64,000 nt of DNA from Isoperla grammatica (taxonomy: Eukaryota > Arthropoda > Insecta > Plecoptera > Perlodidae). The stretch lies in the NCBI GenBank assembly GCA_945910005.1, contig OX246745.1, positions 12,039,984 through 12,103,983 of the forward strand. Direction: 5' to 3'. Under the pieces are notes generated by a model that ran no database searches, was not told the origin of the DNA, and saw nothing but the letters and a program-made list of their open reading frames with translations. Both the position numbers and the translations under genes were made by a program. This document shows, in pieces, positions 35,721 through 47,165 of this stretch; position 1 is the stretch's first letter, and the number at the start of each line of letters is the position of its first letter.

Positions 35721-36840
35721 TTAAGATGTTGATCATGATTACTCCAGAATTAAATTTAGAAGATAAATAAAATCAAAACAAAATTTAATTCATGATGGGT
35801 TAACACAGTAGCTTATTAACCCGGAATATGATAAATAAAACACAAATGTTTAAATTGTAACCCCAGGTTAAAGTTCAACTATTCGTGCTTTGTTTGAAAT
35901 TCCATTTGTTATTAAATCATTATTGACACAATGGTATGTTGTCTTTTAAAAACAATTGTTATAAAAATAAAATAATTGATTATCTAGGTTTTAAAGGTGA
36001 ACCAATATATTTATGGTGTAGTTTAGAGATCGAAGCGATCCTTTTGATCCATTCAACTTTATTGGCACTCAGTTCCTTTTCTTTTGTATTCATGTACATA
36101 TTTTCACAAATAATTGCCCCCATTACAAACCCATGAGTATCCCCATATCTTCTAAATAAAGTGTTAATAAAATTTATCGTTAAAAGATTATTCTAAAACT
36201 GTCGCAGTAAATATAAAAATATTGTACGAAAATGTGTACTGTTTGTTTTTGAGAGAAATCTGAATAAAACCACAACGAAAACGCAACCCACATTATCTCC
36301 GCGCAGAAGTACTTAATTTGAATGTGCACTATGCACCACCATAAATTATTTCTCACAATCTTCCTAGTTCTCTTTTAATTGTTCGTGGGAGTAACTTAGG
36401 CAAGAGTAAAATAGTAACTTAACTTTACGGCAAAGAAAATATTCCTAGTGAATTAATAGCTTGCATGACTGTATCGGGGAATCTTTAACCCTGATACGGA
36501 TATTCGTATTTCCTTATACAAGGAACACGAGAACTGTAAGCACCGTTTGATGTATCTATTAGAGTATCGTGTTAACAAACTCGCTGTCGTCACGGTTTTG
36601 TTTATCGCGTTCGCTTTGAAAAAATATTTTTAACGCCATGTTGAAAAAACGTACGAATTTCCTAAACCGACCAACGCAATCGAGACAGTTCTTCATTGAA
36701 ACACAGCCAATTTATGTTTAAACATAAACAACCTTTTCATTTCAAAGAACTTTGTGAGATTTCTTCTTCTTGAAAGAAACGTCATTATATTTACTTATCA
36801 CAATTTTACGTTTCTTGAGCTTGCTGTGTATCAGATGGGT
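35721..36840. other. Intronic stretch before the second exon
   Basis: AT-rich, with no recognisable gene. The branch/acceptor region before 36858 is only moderately pyrimidine-rich (AATTGTTCCAG). Confidence 0.5.
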
Positions 36841-36857
36841 CTAATCAATTGTTCCAG

Positions 36858-37019
36858 TGGTGGACCAGCGCTACGAACCGGAGGTGCAAAGCCCGGGTGG
36901 CTTCCTTGGCAACAACGTCATCATCCGGTGTAGTGTGCCTTCATTTGTCAAGGATCATGTGACTGTGACTTCGTGGCTGCAGGAACCCTCCTTCAACATT
37001 TACCCGTCCACAGTGAGCG
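36858..37019 (+). CDS. Dscam: Dscam-type receptor, exon encoding the N-terminal half of Ig2
   Basis: This 162-nt exon lies between TTCCAG and GCG|GTGAGT, with phase 1 at both ends; the length fits the 54-codon exon-4 class of arthropod Dscam. With the preceding exon it completes VRAVVDQRYE and continues with the Ig2 A and B strands (NNVIIRC, B-strand Cys), then VPSFVKDHVTVTSWLQE with the core Trp and FNIYP. The F-strand Cys and the rest of Ig2 must come from an exon beyond the window. In Drosophila Dscam1 this position is chosen from 12 mutually exclusive alternatives. Here I found no second version in the 27 kb downstream, and the VTVTSWLQE..FNIYP pattern is closer to the non-hypervariable paralogues. 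It is therefore probably a constitutive exon of a Dscam2-, Dscam3- or Dscam4-like gene. Confidence 0.88.
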
Positions 37020-37029
37020 GTGAGTACAC

Positions 37030-40000
37030 ATTCCTTTGTTTCTAAAACTAAACCATTTATAATTATTAAAGATACGTTATTTAGGGTTTTTAATTTTAGA
37101 TGCTAAATCGGTGAACTTTAATTGGGGAAAATTGTTTGAAAACGCTAAAAATGCTTATTTTATTCCCATTATTATTAAGATTTAGTTGAGAATTACATTC
37201 TAACCCTGTGAGTAGTTACAATTAAATTGATTTTAAGTACCTGCACAGCACATAATTTTCAGTTAGAAGTGAAAGGAACCTCCTGATTCAAGGTTTTGAT
37301 GAAAGTAAAATTGAATGCCAAATTTTAAATAGTTGATGGTAAATTTAGAGAAAATTAATGCTAAAACCTTATCTCTATTTATAATGAAACTTTGTGTATT
37401 AGGGAGACCATAATATTTCTATGTAACGGTTTGAAAGATTGTTACGGGGACCAATAGGGCGTGACACCTTTTTGAAGTTAAAATTAAATGGGTACCTAAC
37501 AACGTTGTGTACTACAAGTAAACTGTAATAGAGAAATAGTTAAGCACGTTTGATTGAACTGGGATATCGATCGTTTAAAAATTATTGACTAAAATATGGC
37601 ATTGCCAAGGGCAAATATTTAACACACTATTGTAATGAAAACGTCCAGACAGACCAAATTTCGCACAAAACACTCACTATGGAACACAATACCAGAAGTA
37701 AGGTAATTGGTGGAGGTGCCGGGTTTAAATACGATTCTTATATTATTGTTGTTTAAAAGCTCAACCCATCCTCCGTATAAAAGTTCTCGTTCATGAAAAC
37801 GTACATATTTGTTTGATTGTTATGTATAGTTTTCAGTATGTAGATGTACACTCGTTGTTCGTTGACGGACGTAAATCAGTATATCAAGGGTCGTATAGAA
37901 CATTTATTGTATACAGCAACATTGCATTTGAATTCAAATCCGGAACATTTAGGTTTTGTCCTACCTTAAAATAATATATTGCCACATAACTTAATCTACT
38001 ACTATTTCACAAATGATGTATGTATCAAAGTGGAAGAATGACTGATATTATTATATCAGAGCGATATAAGGAGGGAGTTACTGAGTTTATAACCACGAGA
38101 AAGATTTGGCAAAGCTCCTACATTTAAGGCTACTTTATTATTAATAATTAGTTCCGCTTTAAGAGTCAGTAAAATGATTGGTTATGAGATTTCCTTTTAC
38201 AGAAATTCGAGCATAGTTTATCAGTTGAATGTACACCGGTTTTATTGTTGGTATTATCCATAAACGAGTACTTTTTTGAAGATTAAACGGTGACAATGTT
38301 ATTACATATTACACGTCTGTATATTTACTTGTTTGCAACAAGTCCTCTTATTCGTTTGCTGTTTTTTAATAACTGTTTTTCATGTATTAGAAAACGTATG
38401 CTCAGTTTAGTTTCAAACAAACTTTACATTATTAATAGATTGAGTATTGTTCACGGATATGGTTCATTCTATTGGTCGCCAGTGTCATATAACGTAAAAT
38501 TCAATCTCTGTACACACAATTCACGTTCAAAAGTATAAATAAAAAAATCGAAGTTTTAAGTCAATCAAAGTGCGAGTGAAGTAAATATAATATATCTACA
38601 TGTATGCATGCATTTAATATTTATCCTATTAGTGCAGTTCCATAACTGACTCATAAAGGAGACCACTAAATATACCTATAAAAATATACAACGAAAACAT
38701 TTTTTAAGGACATGAAATAAAATTTATGTAAATGCATTGAATTGTGATAATCCAATGTCTCTCTTTTGAATATCTGACTTACTTCTCTTGAATTTATGTT
38801 CATTTTCAACGTTGGATTTAAATAGTTTAAATTAAATGTTAAAATATTTATAAACAATTTTTTTACCGGAAATTATTATCGTCGTGGTGTAGAATTATTA
38901 TTGAAGTATATTTTTCATGGCTGTAGCGATCGGGTTTCTTGACAATCTCAGACATTTTATAAACCTACTAGGAAACATTTAGTCTTGTCTACTCTTGTTC
39001 ATGTACTTTTTTTATTAAAACTAAACGAACGTAATAAAATTGCTGAGCTGAAAGGTTTTAACGCTGTTGTAACATATATTGCTTTATTGGATGAATTTTC
39101 AAATAAACGCTGCCAACGATTTATTGATATTAGTTTGTAATGTAACCCCACGTCCCTTGTTCACGCTATCGCCGATATTCCAATCAATGTCGTGTTGTAC
39201 GCCTAGTTCGGAATGTTTTGAACATCAAACCTATTAAATAGCGGTACACGAAAACATACGTGAGCTAACATATCGGTAAATTTTCTCACACTGAATTAAA
39301 ATTATATCTCGTCGTGCTATTCTTATAAGTATGTGTTTTTTTTTTCAATTTTACAAAAGGATATTTTATTTACCACATTTTGTATTACTCGTAGAGGATT
39401 TTCATAAATACCCACATGAATGTATTGAAAATAGTTTTATTTATGTGATTTAAATTATTAATTAAAATGTGAAAAACATTTTCTGAAAGGTCAACCAAAA
39501 TGCTTTTGTCTTTCGAAATCAATGTGAGGGTGATTTTTCACTTGCAATACTGCAATGTTTCCCCAGCTCTGCTGGTCGTACGAGGCGACAACCATAGCTG
39601 ACGTTTAATATATAACGTACAAGTAAAGCGCGTCGATAAACTAAAATAATCATACTTCTTAAATTTATTAGATGTTCTATTCTTGCTGAAAGTTTAGAAC
39701 CGCACTATATCAAGGTCAGAGATGGCTGTTGGAAGTTAGAGTACCAGCTTTAAACCGCGGAGGCAAAGGGATAATCTAATTGCTTCAGTCATCCTACTTG
39801 AAGGGTGAGCCATGTTGTTTGGTTCCACAAACTCTGTGGGGATAATCTCACTTGTCTCGTTATTCATGAAAAAAATACACGAGATCGTACAAGAAAACAA
39901 TTACGAGGCTCAATTTTACCACAACAACGCTATGAATAGTGAATAGCAAACAATCCCTTTGTGGGCAAGAACCGCTTGAATCCGTAGTAAAAAGTGTACA

Positions 40001-40660
40001 TGTTATATAAGCGGCTAACTTTAAGTCGGCCCGGAGCGCCTTTCTTCGCTACAACAGCTCAGCAGAATCACCTCGTTGTAAATATTGTGCAGCAATATTG
40101 TTAGCCGAGAACAGCCGTTTACAAAATTGCTAAATGGCTTCTTGGAAGCTGTAGCGTAAATTACCGAGAACGAGTAAAATCCCTTTGGGGATATTTTCAT
40201 AATTGAAATATTTTTCGAGAGATTGCGGATTATTCGTGAATTCATACATGTAATTCACATTTTTTAAACACTGCAAAGTATGTTTTAGCTCCAGCGTTCA
40301 AGGAATTTTAGTACGTAGTTTTACTGTACACTATTGGCAATTAAGATCTAATATCAAAACTGTGTATTAAAGTATTTTAATGGATCACCACTTAATTTAA
40401 AACCGCTGTTATCAACTTTAACACGAAAGAGAAACAATCATGTTCAGGGTTGAGATGATCCAACAACAAAAAATGAATTAAAAAGAATTTAACTCTACAT
40501 TCTTATCTTGGATGAAGCGAAGAATTTCTATCGACATCGGGATATCTGACGAAACCTATTAGCGATGTCACTATTCAATCAACGCATGATCTGCGAGGGT
40601 TATGCAAATAATGTTTTAATTTTTTAATATTATAATCAATTCTAAATGATTATTTGAACT
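37030..40660. other. Intronic stretch without a gene
   Basis: Low-GC unique-looking DNA. I see no exon, tRNA or element. Confidence 0.5.
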
Positions 40661-40667
40661 GGTCATA

Positions 40668-40844
40668 GGCCCGAATGCATAGTTCACATTCGAGCCCTCC
40701 TCAACTCAGCCTCTCCTCAGCCTCACCTAGCCACCAATCACAGAGTTGTCCACATGGCAATGCCGTTCCGTGATTGGTGGTTGGGTGAGGCTGAGGAGAG
40801 GCTGAGTTGAGGAAGGCTTGAGTCTGGACTATGCATACGGACCT
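40668..40844. mobile_element. Foldback MITE with about 78-bp arms
   Basis: The left end GGCCCGAATGCATAG and right end CTATGCATACGGACC are inverted. Pairing continues inward through CCTCAACTCAGCCTCTCCTC and CCACCAATCAC, leaving a loop of about 20 bp. The GC content is well above the surroundings. The arms are highly similar, so it may be fairly young. I could not fix the target duplication (a TA is possible). Confidence 0.85.
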
Positions 40845-40849
40845 TAGTC

Positions 40850-42655
40850 GTGATCACCTGTGCATGTTTACAAAAACGAGATATTCGCGCACCAGGGAGC
40901 TTAAGTGATTTGTGATGTAACTGGAGCGAAGCTTGTTAACTAAATCCAGTTACTCAGAGCCTAAGCACCCATTCGTTCACCTGGGAAATGCTTCTATATA
41001 TTCACAGCGGTAGCCAAAATGGCGATACAAAATGCCACGTTGCCGTTTCGCTCGAGCTAATACGTATTGAGGAGCTAACGAATAAGTGTGTTCATCTATT
41101 TAATAACGTATTGTTTTTTAATGGAAAAGCAACCAAAACATATATTATTATGCATTAGCGTTGAGTTGCGTTGCAAATGAAACATGTTACAAGTTATCAG
41201 GAAAATAGGTGATCAAATTCAAAGCAAAATCATTTTCAATGAATCTAGGTTACTTCGAGATACAACGTTTCTACAGTTTTCAATTCACAGACATAATTAT
41301 TATAATTATTATCAGCATCAACTTCATGTGGAATCGTTTTGAATCTCTCTATGTTCTATTACTACTAGTCAGCTTTGTTATTCACAACGTAACGAACGTT
41401 CATTTGGAAAATGGATTTCACTAATTGGTATTTATCACAAGTTGCTTTTATTGTATCTGTGTTCTGTTAACAAAAGCAGGTATTTTATTTCAGAAAAAGT
41501 GTTTTGCGTTATCAATTAGCGAGACGTGTATAACACTAACAAGAGTATAACTTGCCCTCAGTTGTATAGATGTTCAAAGGTTTACAGCGCTCTCATTCTA
41601 TCTTACATAACAGTATGAACATTTAAGAAAACACAATCCTCATGAAAGGCTATTGCGTTTTTTGTCTTTTCGGTCGCGAAAAAATAATGACATTTCCAAT
41701 TGAATGAATATCAATGCAGCACCATTAAATTCGCCGGTTATTTCAAAGTTAATTTGACTAACAAATATATTTTGCCTTGATAAGTAAAACAAAACTCAAG
41801 GGGTCTATCGATTTTTCGTTTAATTTATGTCTTTTGCAATGCGGAACAGCGGTCTTGTTTTCTAAGCTGCGCGCAAGTAACATTGCAGAACTCTGCTTGT
41901 ACCTTGCACGCCCTCCCCCCCCCCCCCCCCAATCTGACATTATGACAGGCCAGCTGACGTGAACAAAATACCATGGAGTAGATAAATTCAATTAATAATG
42001 ATCGAGGAAGAAGCAAATATGGGCTTCGTGTTGCTCACAGACGTGCCTCAAATATAAACGCGATATTTATAAATATAGTAATATTTCAATAAAGCAGGTA
42101 AACATTTCGGTTTTAAAAATTAACTTATTTAGTTGTACAATAAATTCTCTTTAGGGGATGACATTTTTGTCTACTTTTCGACAATTTTAAACAGTATTTC
42201 AAAGCAATTTTTATCAACAGAAATTCCGCAGTGTAGGTCAACATAGAGCCATTTATTTTTCCACTCCCACCCTTTAAATAAAATAATATTGATTATACGT
42301 TGGACTATTTGAGTTGAGTGTGGGATTGATATCCAGGTAAAATGTGTCACGGATAAGTCTTTCAGTTATTTACAGACTAGTTAATTAAAGCGACCTGCAA
42401 GTTATTGCTGAACAAGAGCTTTGACTCTGAGTAGACGAGGCGTCTTATAACATTACGGGGCTTATTTAATAAACTAAGTGGCGGTTTCTTCACTGAGAGT
42501 GTATTACTAAGTACAGTTGAACCATCAACCCAGCACGTTGTTCACAAGATTTTAATATCTTATGTATGTAGCTATTATTATATTTAATATACATGAATGT
42601 ATATCACTCATAGATGTTATGTAATAAGCTTCAATCTAATTAAAAATCTGCTGAA
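40850..42655. other. Intronic stretch without a gene
   Basis: It holds a 16-C run at 41915-41930. At about 42170-42255 a segment (GACAATTTTAAACA…CAACATAGAGCC) resembles the right end of the foldback element at 43755-44175, so it may be a relic of the same family. Confidence 0.45.
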
Positions 42656-42660
42656 TTTAT

Positions 42661-42927
42661 GTGGTGTTTCTCTTGTATAATCGGAACTAGTATTATGAAA
42701 CACAGACTATATCAAAGAGGGGAAAGTACATATTAGAGGAACACTAGATGTGGTGTTACTCTTGCATAATCGGAACTAGTATTATAAAACACAGACTATA
42801 TCAAAGAGGGGAAAGTACATATTAGAGGAACACTAGATGTGGTGTTACTCTTGCATAATCGGAACTAGTATTATGAAACACAGACTATATCAAAGAAAGG
42901 AGAGTACATATTAGAGAAACACGAAAT
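42661..42927. repeat. Three tandem copies of an 89-bp unit
   Basis: GTGGTGTT starts units at 42661, 42750 and 42839, and a partial unit starts at 42928. All intervals are 89 bp. Units contain ATAATCGGAACTAGTATTAT and differ by a few substitutions, the third most. Confidence 0.95.
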
Positions 42928-43186
42928 GTGGTGTTACCATAGAATGCTGAAGATCTCTTGGAGAGATATAGAGATAGAGTGATGTATGAGAAAACACTCG
43001 ATTGAACAAATAAGAAAATAAGTTTACGGATAAATCTAGAGTAGCGGAGTGATCGTTTATTCTGGAGTACGACGGAACAATAAAGAACATAATTGAAGGA
43101 CAAAATGAAGGTGAAAATAGAAGACAGACCAAGATTTTGATGTGTGTAGTCAAGAATATGCATTTTAATGGATATTAAAAGACTGA

Positions 43187-43327
43187 AGTTTAGCAGCCTA
43201 CCAGAAAGGGTTCTATTATAGGGCTTGTCAATCGTGGAATTCCCTTCCACTCAAGATCAGGATGGCACGCTCATTAGATGTCTTCAAAGCCTCTTTAACG
43301 GAGCATTTTTTAAACATTGTTTTGTAA
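43187..43327 (+). pseudogene. C-terminal tip of a LINE reverse transcriptase
   Basis: The plus frame reads FYYRACQSWNSLPLKIRMAR followed by SLDVFKASLTEHF and a stop at 43325. The WNSLP…RSL.VFK..L signature closes the ORF2 protein of many arthropod Jockey/CR1-like and related elements. Everything upstream, including the catalytic domain, is absent. Confidence 0.75.
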
Positions 43328-43585
43328 ATTTTCATTTTTTTATTCTTTTTTATTCTTTTTTACTTCATATTTAACAGTTGTATCTTATAATTATATTTTC
43401 ATTCATATTATGTTTTCATGTTTTTTGTTTTGTATTTTATATTTTGTATTTTGTATTATGTTCATTATTATATTTTAATTTTAGTATGGGTTGGCAGTCA
43501 CTCTGGTGTTTGGAGCTGTGCTCTTTTCTGCCAACCCCCATTCACTTTTGTAGTAAATGGAAATGATTAATAAATAAAATGTATA
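43187..43585 (+). mobile_element. 5'-truncated non-LTR retrotransposon, 3' end
   Basis: It consists of a remnant of the reverse-transcriptase C-terminus (43187-43327), an AT-rich 3' region, a stem of GGGTTGGCAG (43488-43497) with CTGCCAACCC (43528-43537), and a TAATAAATAAA tail at about 43568. A terminal stem-loop followed by a simple tail is typical of LINE 3' ends. Confidence 0.75.
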
Positions 43586-43754
43586 TCATCATCTAGTGTA
43601 GCTATAGCTGAACGTCTTCCCCAAAAGATTTACAATTGCAGCAAATCTGCCAGTCCCGAAAAAACTGAAGACATCATAATGTTCCCGAAAATGACTTTAG
43701 AATGAGCAAATACAATTCTATTTTTCTCGAATATAAATGAATAAAATTCGTATA

Positions 43755-44175
43755 ACGGTTGCATTAAAGCTGTGTGTTCATCTACGTTACGGAACACCCG
43801 CTTTCAGTATGCTAAAATTGCTTCAAATGGTGTTAAATCGTCCCAAAAGAAAATCATAGCATGTCATCCTATGGAGAATGTAATGCTCGTTCTTATGAAT
43901 GGTTTTATATTCCAGTAAATATTTATGTTTTTCAAATGTTCTTAATTATGTGTGAAAGGTGTACAGCAACATCACATTACGATAGGTAATTAAGAACATC
44001 TGAAAAACGGAATCATTGATTGTAAAAAGAAACATTCATAAGACAAGAGCACTAAATTCTCTACAGTATGACATATTTTTATTTATATTTGGGACAATTT
44101 TAACACATTTTAAACAACTCCAGCAGGACTAAATCGGGTGTTCTGTAAGTTAGGGGAACATAGAGCCTTAACCGT
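43755..44175. mobile_element. Foldback element of about 420 bp
   Basis: The arms are inverted over most of the length. The outer ACGGTT/AACCGT is followed by TTACGGAACACCCG on the left and CGGGTGTTCTGTAA on the right, then inner pairs such as TTTTTCAAATGTTCTTAATTA with TAATTAAGAACATCTGAAAA. No protein is encoded. The superfamily is unknown and the boundaries are approximate. Confidence 0.75.
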
Positions 44176-44583
44176 GACTCGACGCTCAATTCCGTTATCG
44201 GTTTGACGTGAATCTGTGAATTTTCCGACGCTTCAAAACAACAATGGACCCTTCAGGGTAGCATGTTTACTATTAAAAAAGAACTCTGTTCGTTAACCGA
44301 GAAACGAGAGTAAAAAAATATGTTTTTCAGGATAACCGTGAGTATTATATGAAAATAACGGCATATTATGCCTTGGGTTGTGATGTACTTATTACAATAT
44401 ATTGGAGTGAGAGAACAATGTTATACATACGAACACGGGTAGCCGGCTATCATATGTAAAGTGATCTTCTAAAGAAGGTTAAACAACAACAACATCACTG
44501 CAATTTCTAGTAGCAATATTTCTTAATAATTGGGAATCTTTAATTTATTAAAATACTGATTATGGAATTCGGTCACACATTGT

Positions 44584-44804
44584 AAAGGTGGGGTTAGTTT
44601 TTGTAAGAGAACCTCAGTACAAATACAGTACAACATGACGGTAAAAAAGAATTTGGCTGTTTAGTTTTTAGGACCGTCAGGTAATAAAGGTGGGGGTGTG
44701 GAAAGGTGGGGTTAGTTTTTGTAAGAGAACCTCAGTACAAATACAGTACAACATGACGGTAAAAAAGAATTTGGCTGTTTAGTTTTTAGGACCGTCAGGT
44801 AATA
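44584..44804. repeat. 118-bp tandem duplication
   Basis: AAAGGTGGGGTTAG starts copies at 44584 and 44702. The two copies are almost identical over about 100 bp (through GGACCGTCAGGTAATA), so the duplication is recent. Confidence 0.95.
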
Positions 44805-46535
44805 TTGGCACTTAGTTTTATATCGGAAATGGCAGACGTATAAACGAGAACGTACAGAACATTGTGATTTGTGATAGTTTTTCTTAACAATTTCTATTTA
44901 TGGATAATTAAGAAACAGCAATAATGAAGTATGTTCATGTGTTTACAAACAAGTGGCAGAGTCGAATGAGATTGCAATTAAGATTACGTAAGAAAAACGA
45001 TTTAGAGTTATTTGATTCTGTCATGCAGGGGTTCTACCACCGTGACTGGAGTGTGTGGTTGTGCAATACATTGCCTAGTCTTACATCTCTCGTGCTCATC
45101 CGTTGCTAGTTTCCCTCCGTGCATGGTTTTCCTTTGCCCCACAACATCTACGCACAAGTCCCCCCCCCCCTCCCCCCCTATTCATCACTACAACACGACA
45201 CTTTGGCCTGGGGCTCCTTGTTCTATACTCTACACCGGATCTATCTGCCGGGGCTGGCGCTACTGTAGCGAGATACTTGTATCTAGTTTTATTGAAAAGT
45301 CTGTACAGAAATACCTTCTCAAAATTTTTATTATTTTCTCATATCAAAAGTTGCTTTTAGTTAATTGGCTTTTGCGTGTAATGATTAGAAATTATTAATG
45401 GGAAAACCAGTGAAATCGTTATTGAAAATCCACTATTTAGGAAATTTTTTTTGTAGATATATTTACTTAGTAAAGCACAGTCCCACAAGTGACGTATAAT
45501 GAAAACATTCGTGTACTAAATAAACATAGACAAATAGATACATAGACAAGAGAGGTGTAAAACATAAGTTGAACAGCAAAAATAACGACTGAAAACTTTC
45601 AAAATCAATGTTAAAAAACGCAGTAAATCTTATCACACGTCCTAGACTTGTATTTTTAAACGACTTTGTTGATATGTTCGTAAATGATATTCTTCATATT
45701 TTAAACCGAAGCCTGATGGTTTATTCCTATAATGTTCTCTTATTTCCTTTGAACACAACTGTACTGTTCGATAGGCAACTCCCAAGAGACTTTTAGAAGT
45801 GTTGGCAAATGAATGTCATACATAAATCCATAATTTATTACTTTTTATAGCAACACTTTCGATAGAACTTTGGTTTCACGAGTATTTTACCGACCAATAT
45901 ATCGTATGTACTGTTTCTTATTAAGATAACACATAACACACTAAATGTATTGATTAATGTTGTTACTACCCGTAGATAGGATGAGAATTCTATACCTTAA
46001 TGTCCGTTTCAGATTTATTTCCAAAGAATCCCTCCCCATATAATTTCGAACACAATAACAAAGGTAATTCCACTTTTCCTTGGCTGTTATGAGGAACATA
46101 AAGAATCGACGCGTTCATCTGACCCTGAATTCGACCTCATAAATTTGATCTGCCGACAGTGAAAGACGAAGTGGAGATTCTCAAGGCAACAGTGTCGAGC
46201 TTGCTGAAGATTACGAAACCAGCCTAGATTGCGCTGTTGCATTTACGATCAAATGACCGAGAATTCGAGAGTGGCGAGATCGCCAAATACCAATAAAAGA
46301 GTTATTCAATAAAGTTGTAAAATGTCTCGGAGCCAATGGAGTTTTGGGATTAGGTTTTGCATCGGAGATTGTTGTTATGTTTATTACCACCAGTGTAGAA
46401 GACGTGAATACGAAAAACGCTGACAATAACGGGACGAATGTTAAAACAATTCCATTCCTCCCACTCAAACTAAACCACATTGCCACTAATTTCACTCACA
46501 CTTACCACTTAACAACCGCATTATTATCATAGTTT
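44805..46535. other. Intronic stretch without a gene
   Basis: It includes a C-rich patch at about 45158-45178. A 27-codon open piece at 46144-46227 reads VKDEVEILKATVSSLLK, coiled-coil-like, but is too short to assign. Confidence 0.45.
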
Positions 46536-46539
46536 TGTG

Positions 46540-46650
46540 TATTTGGTGTCACTCCGTCTTCTAATTCAGAAGATCCATGGTTCGACTCACAGTTTGAACA
46601 GCGTTCTTCACTTTTCGAATGGTTTTATAGAAATAAAATATCCAGGTAAC
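46540..46650 (+). mobile_element. tRNA-like SINE fragment or tRNA pseudogene
   Basis: CTTCT-AATTC-AGAAG (46558-46572) forms an anticodon-arm-like stem-loop, followed by a B box GGTTCGACTCA (46579-46589) and an AT-rich continuation. The T-arm and acceptor stem do not pair well, so it is not a functional tRNA. Confidence 0.45.
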
Positions 46651-47039
46651 TGAGCTTGTCTAAATGGCAAATCGATCTATGGCAAATCGATCTATGTGAT
46701 ATTCGTATATAATTATATATATATAAGCGGTGATTTGGAGCCATAGAAACGATCGATGCACATGAGGAATGTGATAATGTATATTAGATAGTATCGTTGC
46801 ATAACATTGTTGGAAATTGAACTCAACACGAGCGCTTGCAATAATATACAGTATATGTTTTGTGTCCATTATTACATATACAACACTGCAATATAGAATG
46901 CGACAAATGAAATCTTGTGAAAGCTGTGGTCATTGTACGAGAGAATGAGTTGGAAATAACAGGTTAAATTTCAGGTTAATTGCAATAACAATAATAAAAA
47001 CAATATACATAACAGCAACAATAAAGTATAATGCATATT

Positions 47040-47165
47040 GCAGTCTACACAGGACTAAGGGCAATAATGAAAGTTGTTGGGGAGAAAAGGTTCTAGTGGA
47101 TTAACCATGTGCGAAAGATGGTTCGAACCAGATTGCTTGTAATATAATAGAGGTATGAGATTAGC
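47040..47165 (+). pseudogene. Decayed LINE reverse-transcriptase C-terminal remnant
   Basis: One plus frame reads LRAIMKVVGEKRF, a stop, then WINHVRKMVRTRL. This recalls the KRLRWIGHVxRM block near the end of several LINE ORF2 proteins. A stop interrupts it and no tail is visible, so the call is tentative. Confidence 0.35.

Larger units (their letters stand above)
6447..36857 (+). other. About 30.4-kb intron of the Dscam-type gene
   Basis: It is bounded by GTAAGT at 6447 and TTCCAG at 36852-36857, and the flanking exons join in phase 1 to give …TVRAVVDQRYE…, which matches the family's Ig1/Ig2 linker. The intron is filled with transposons and repeats annotated separately. Confidence 0.85.

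Noticed and set aside
46555..46590. Functional tRNA gene
   Set aside because: An anticodon-arm-like stem and a B box are present, but the acceptor and D arms cannot be paired.
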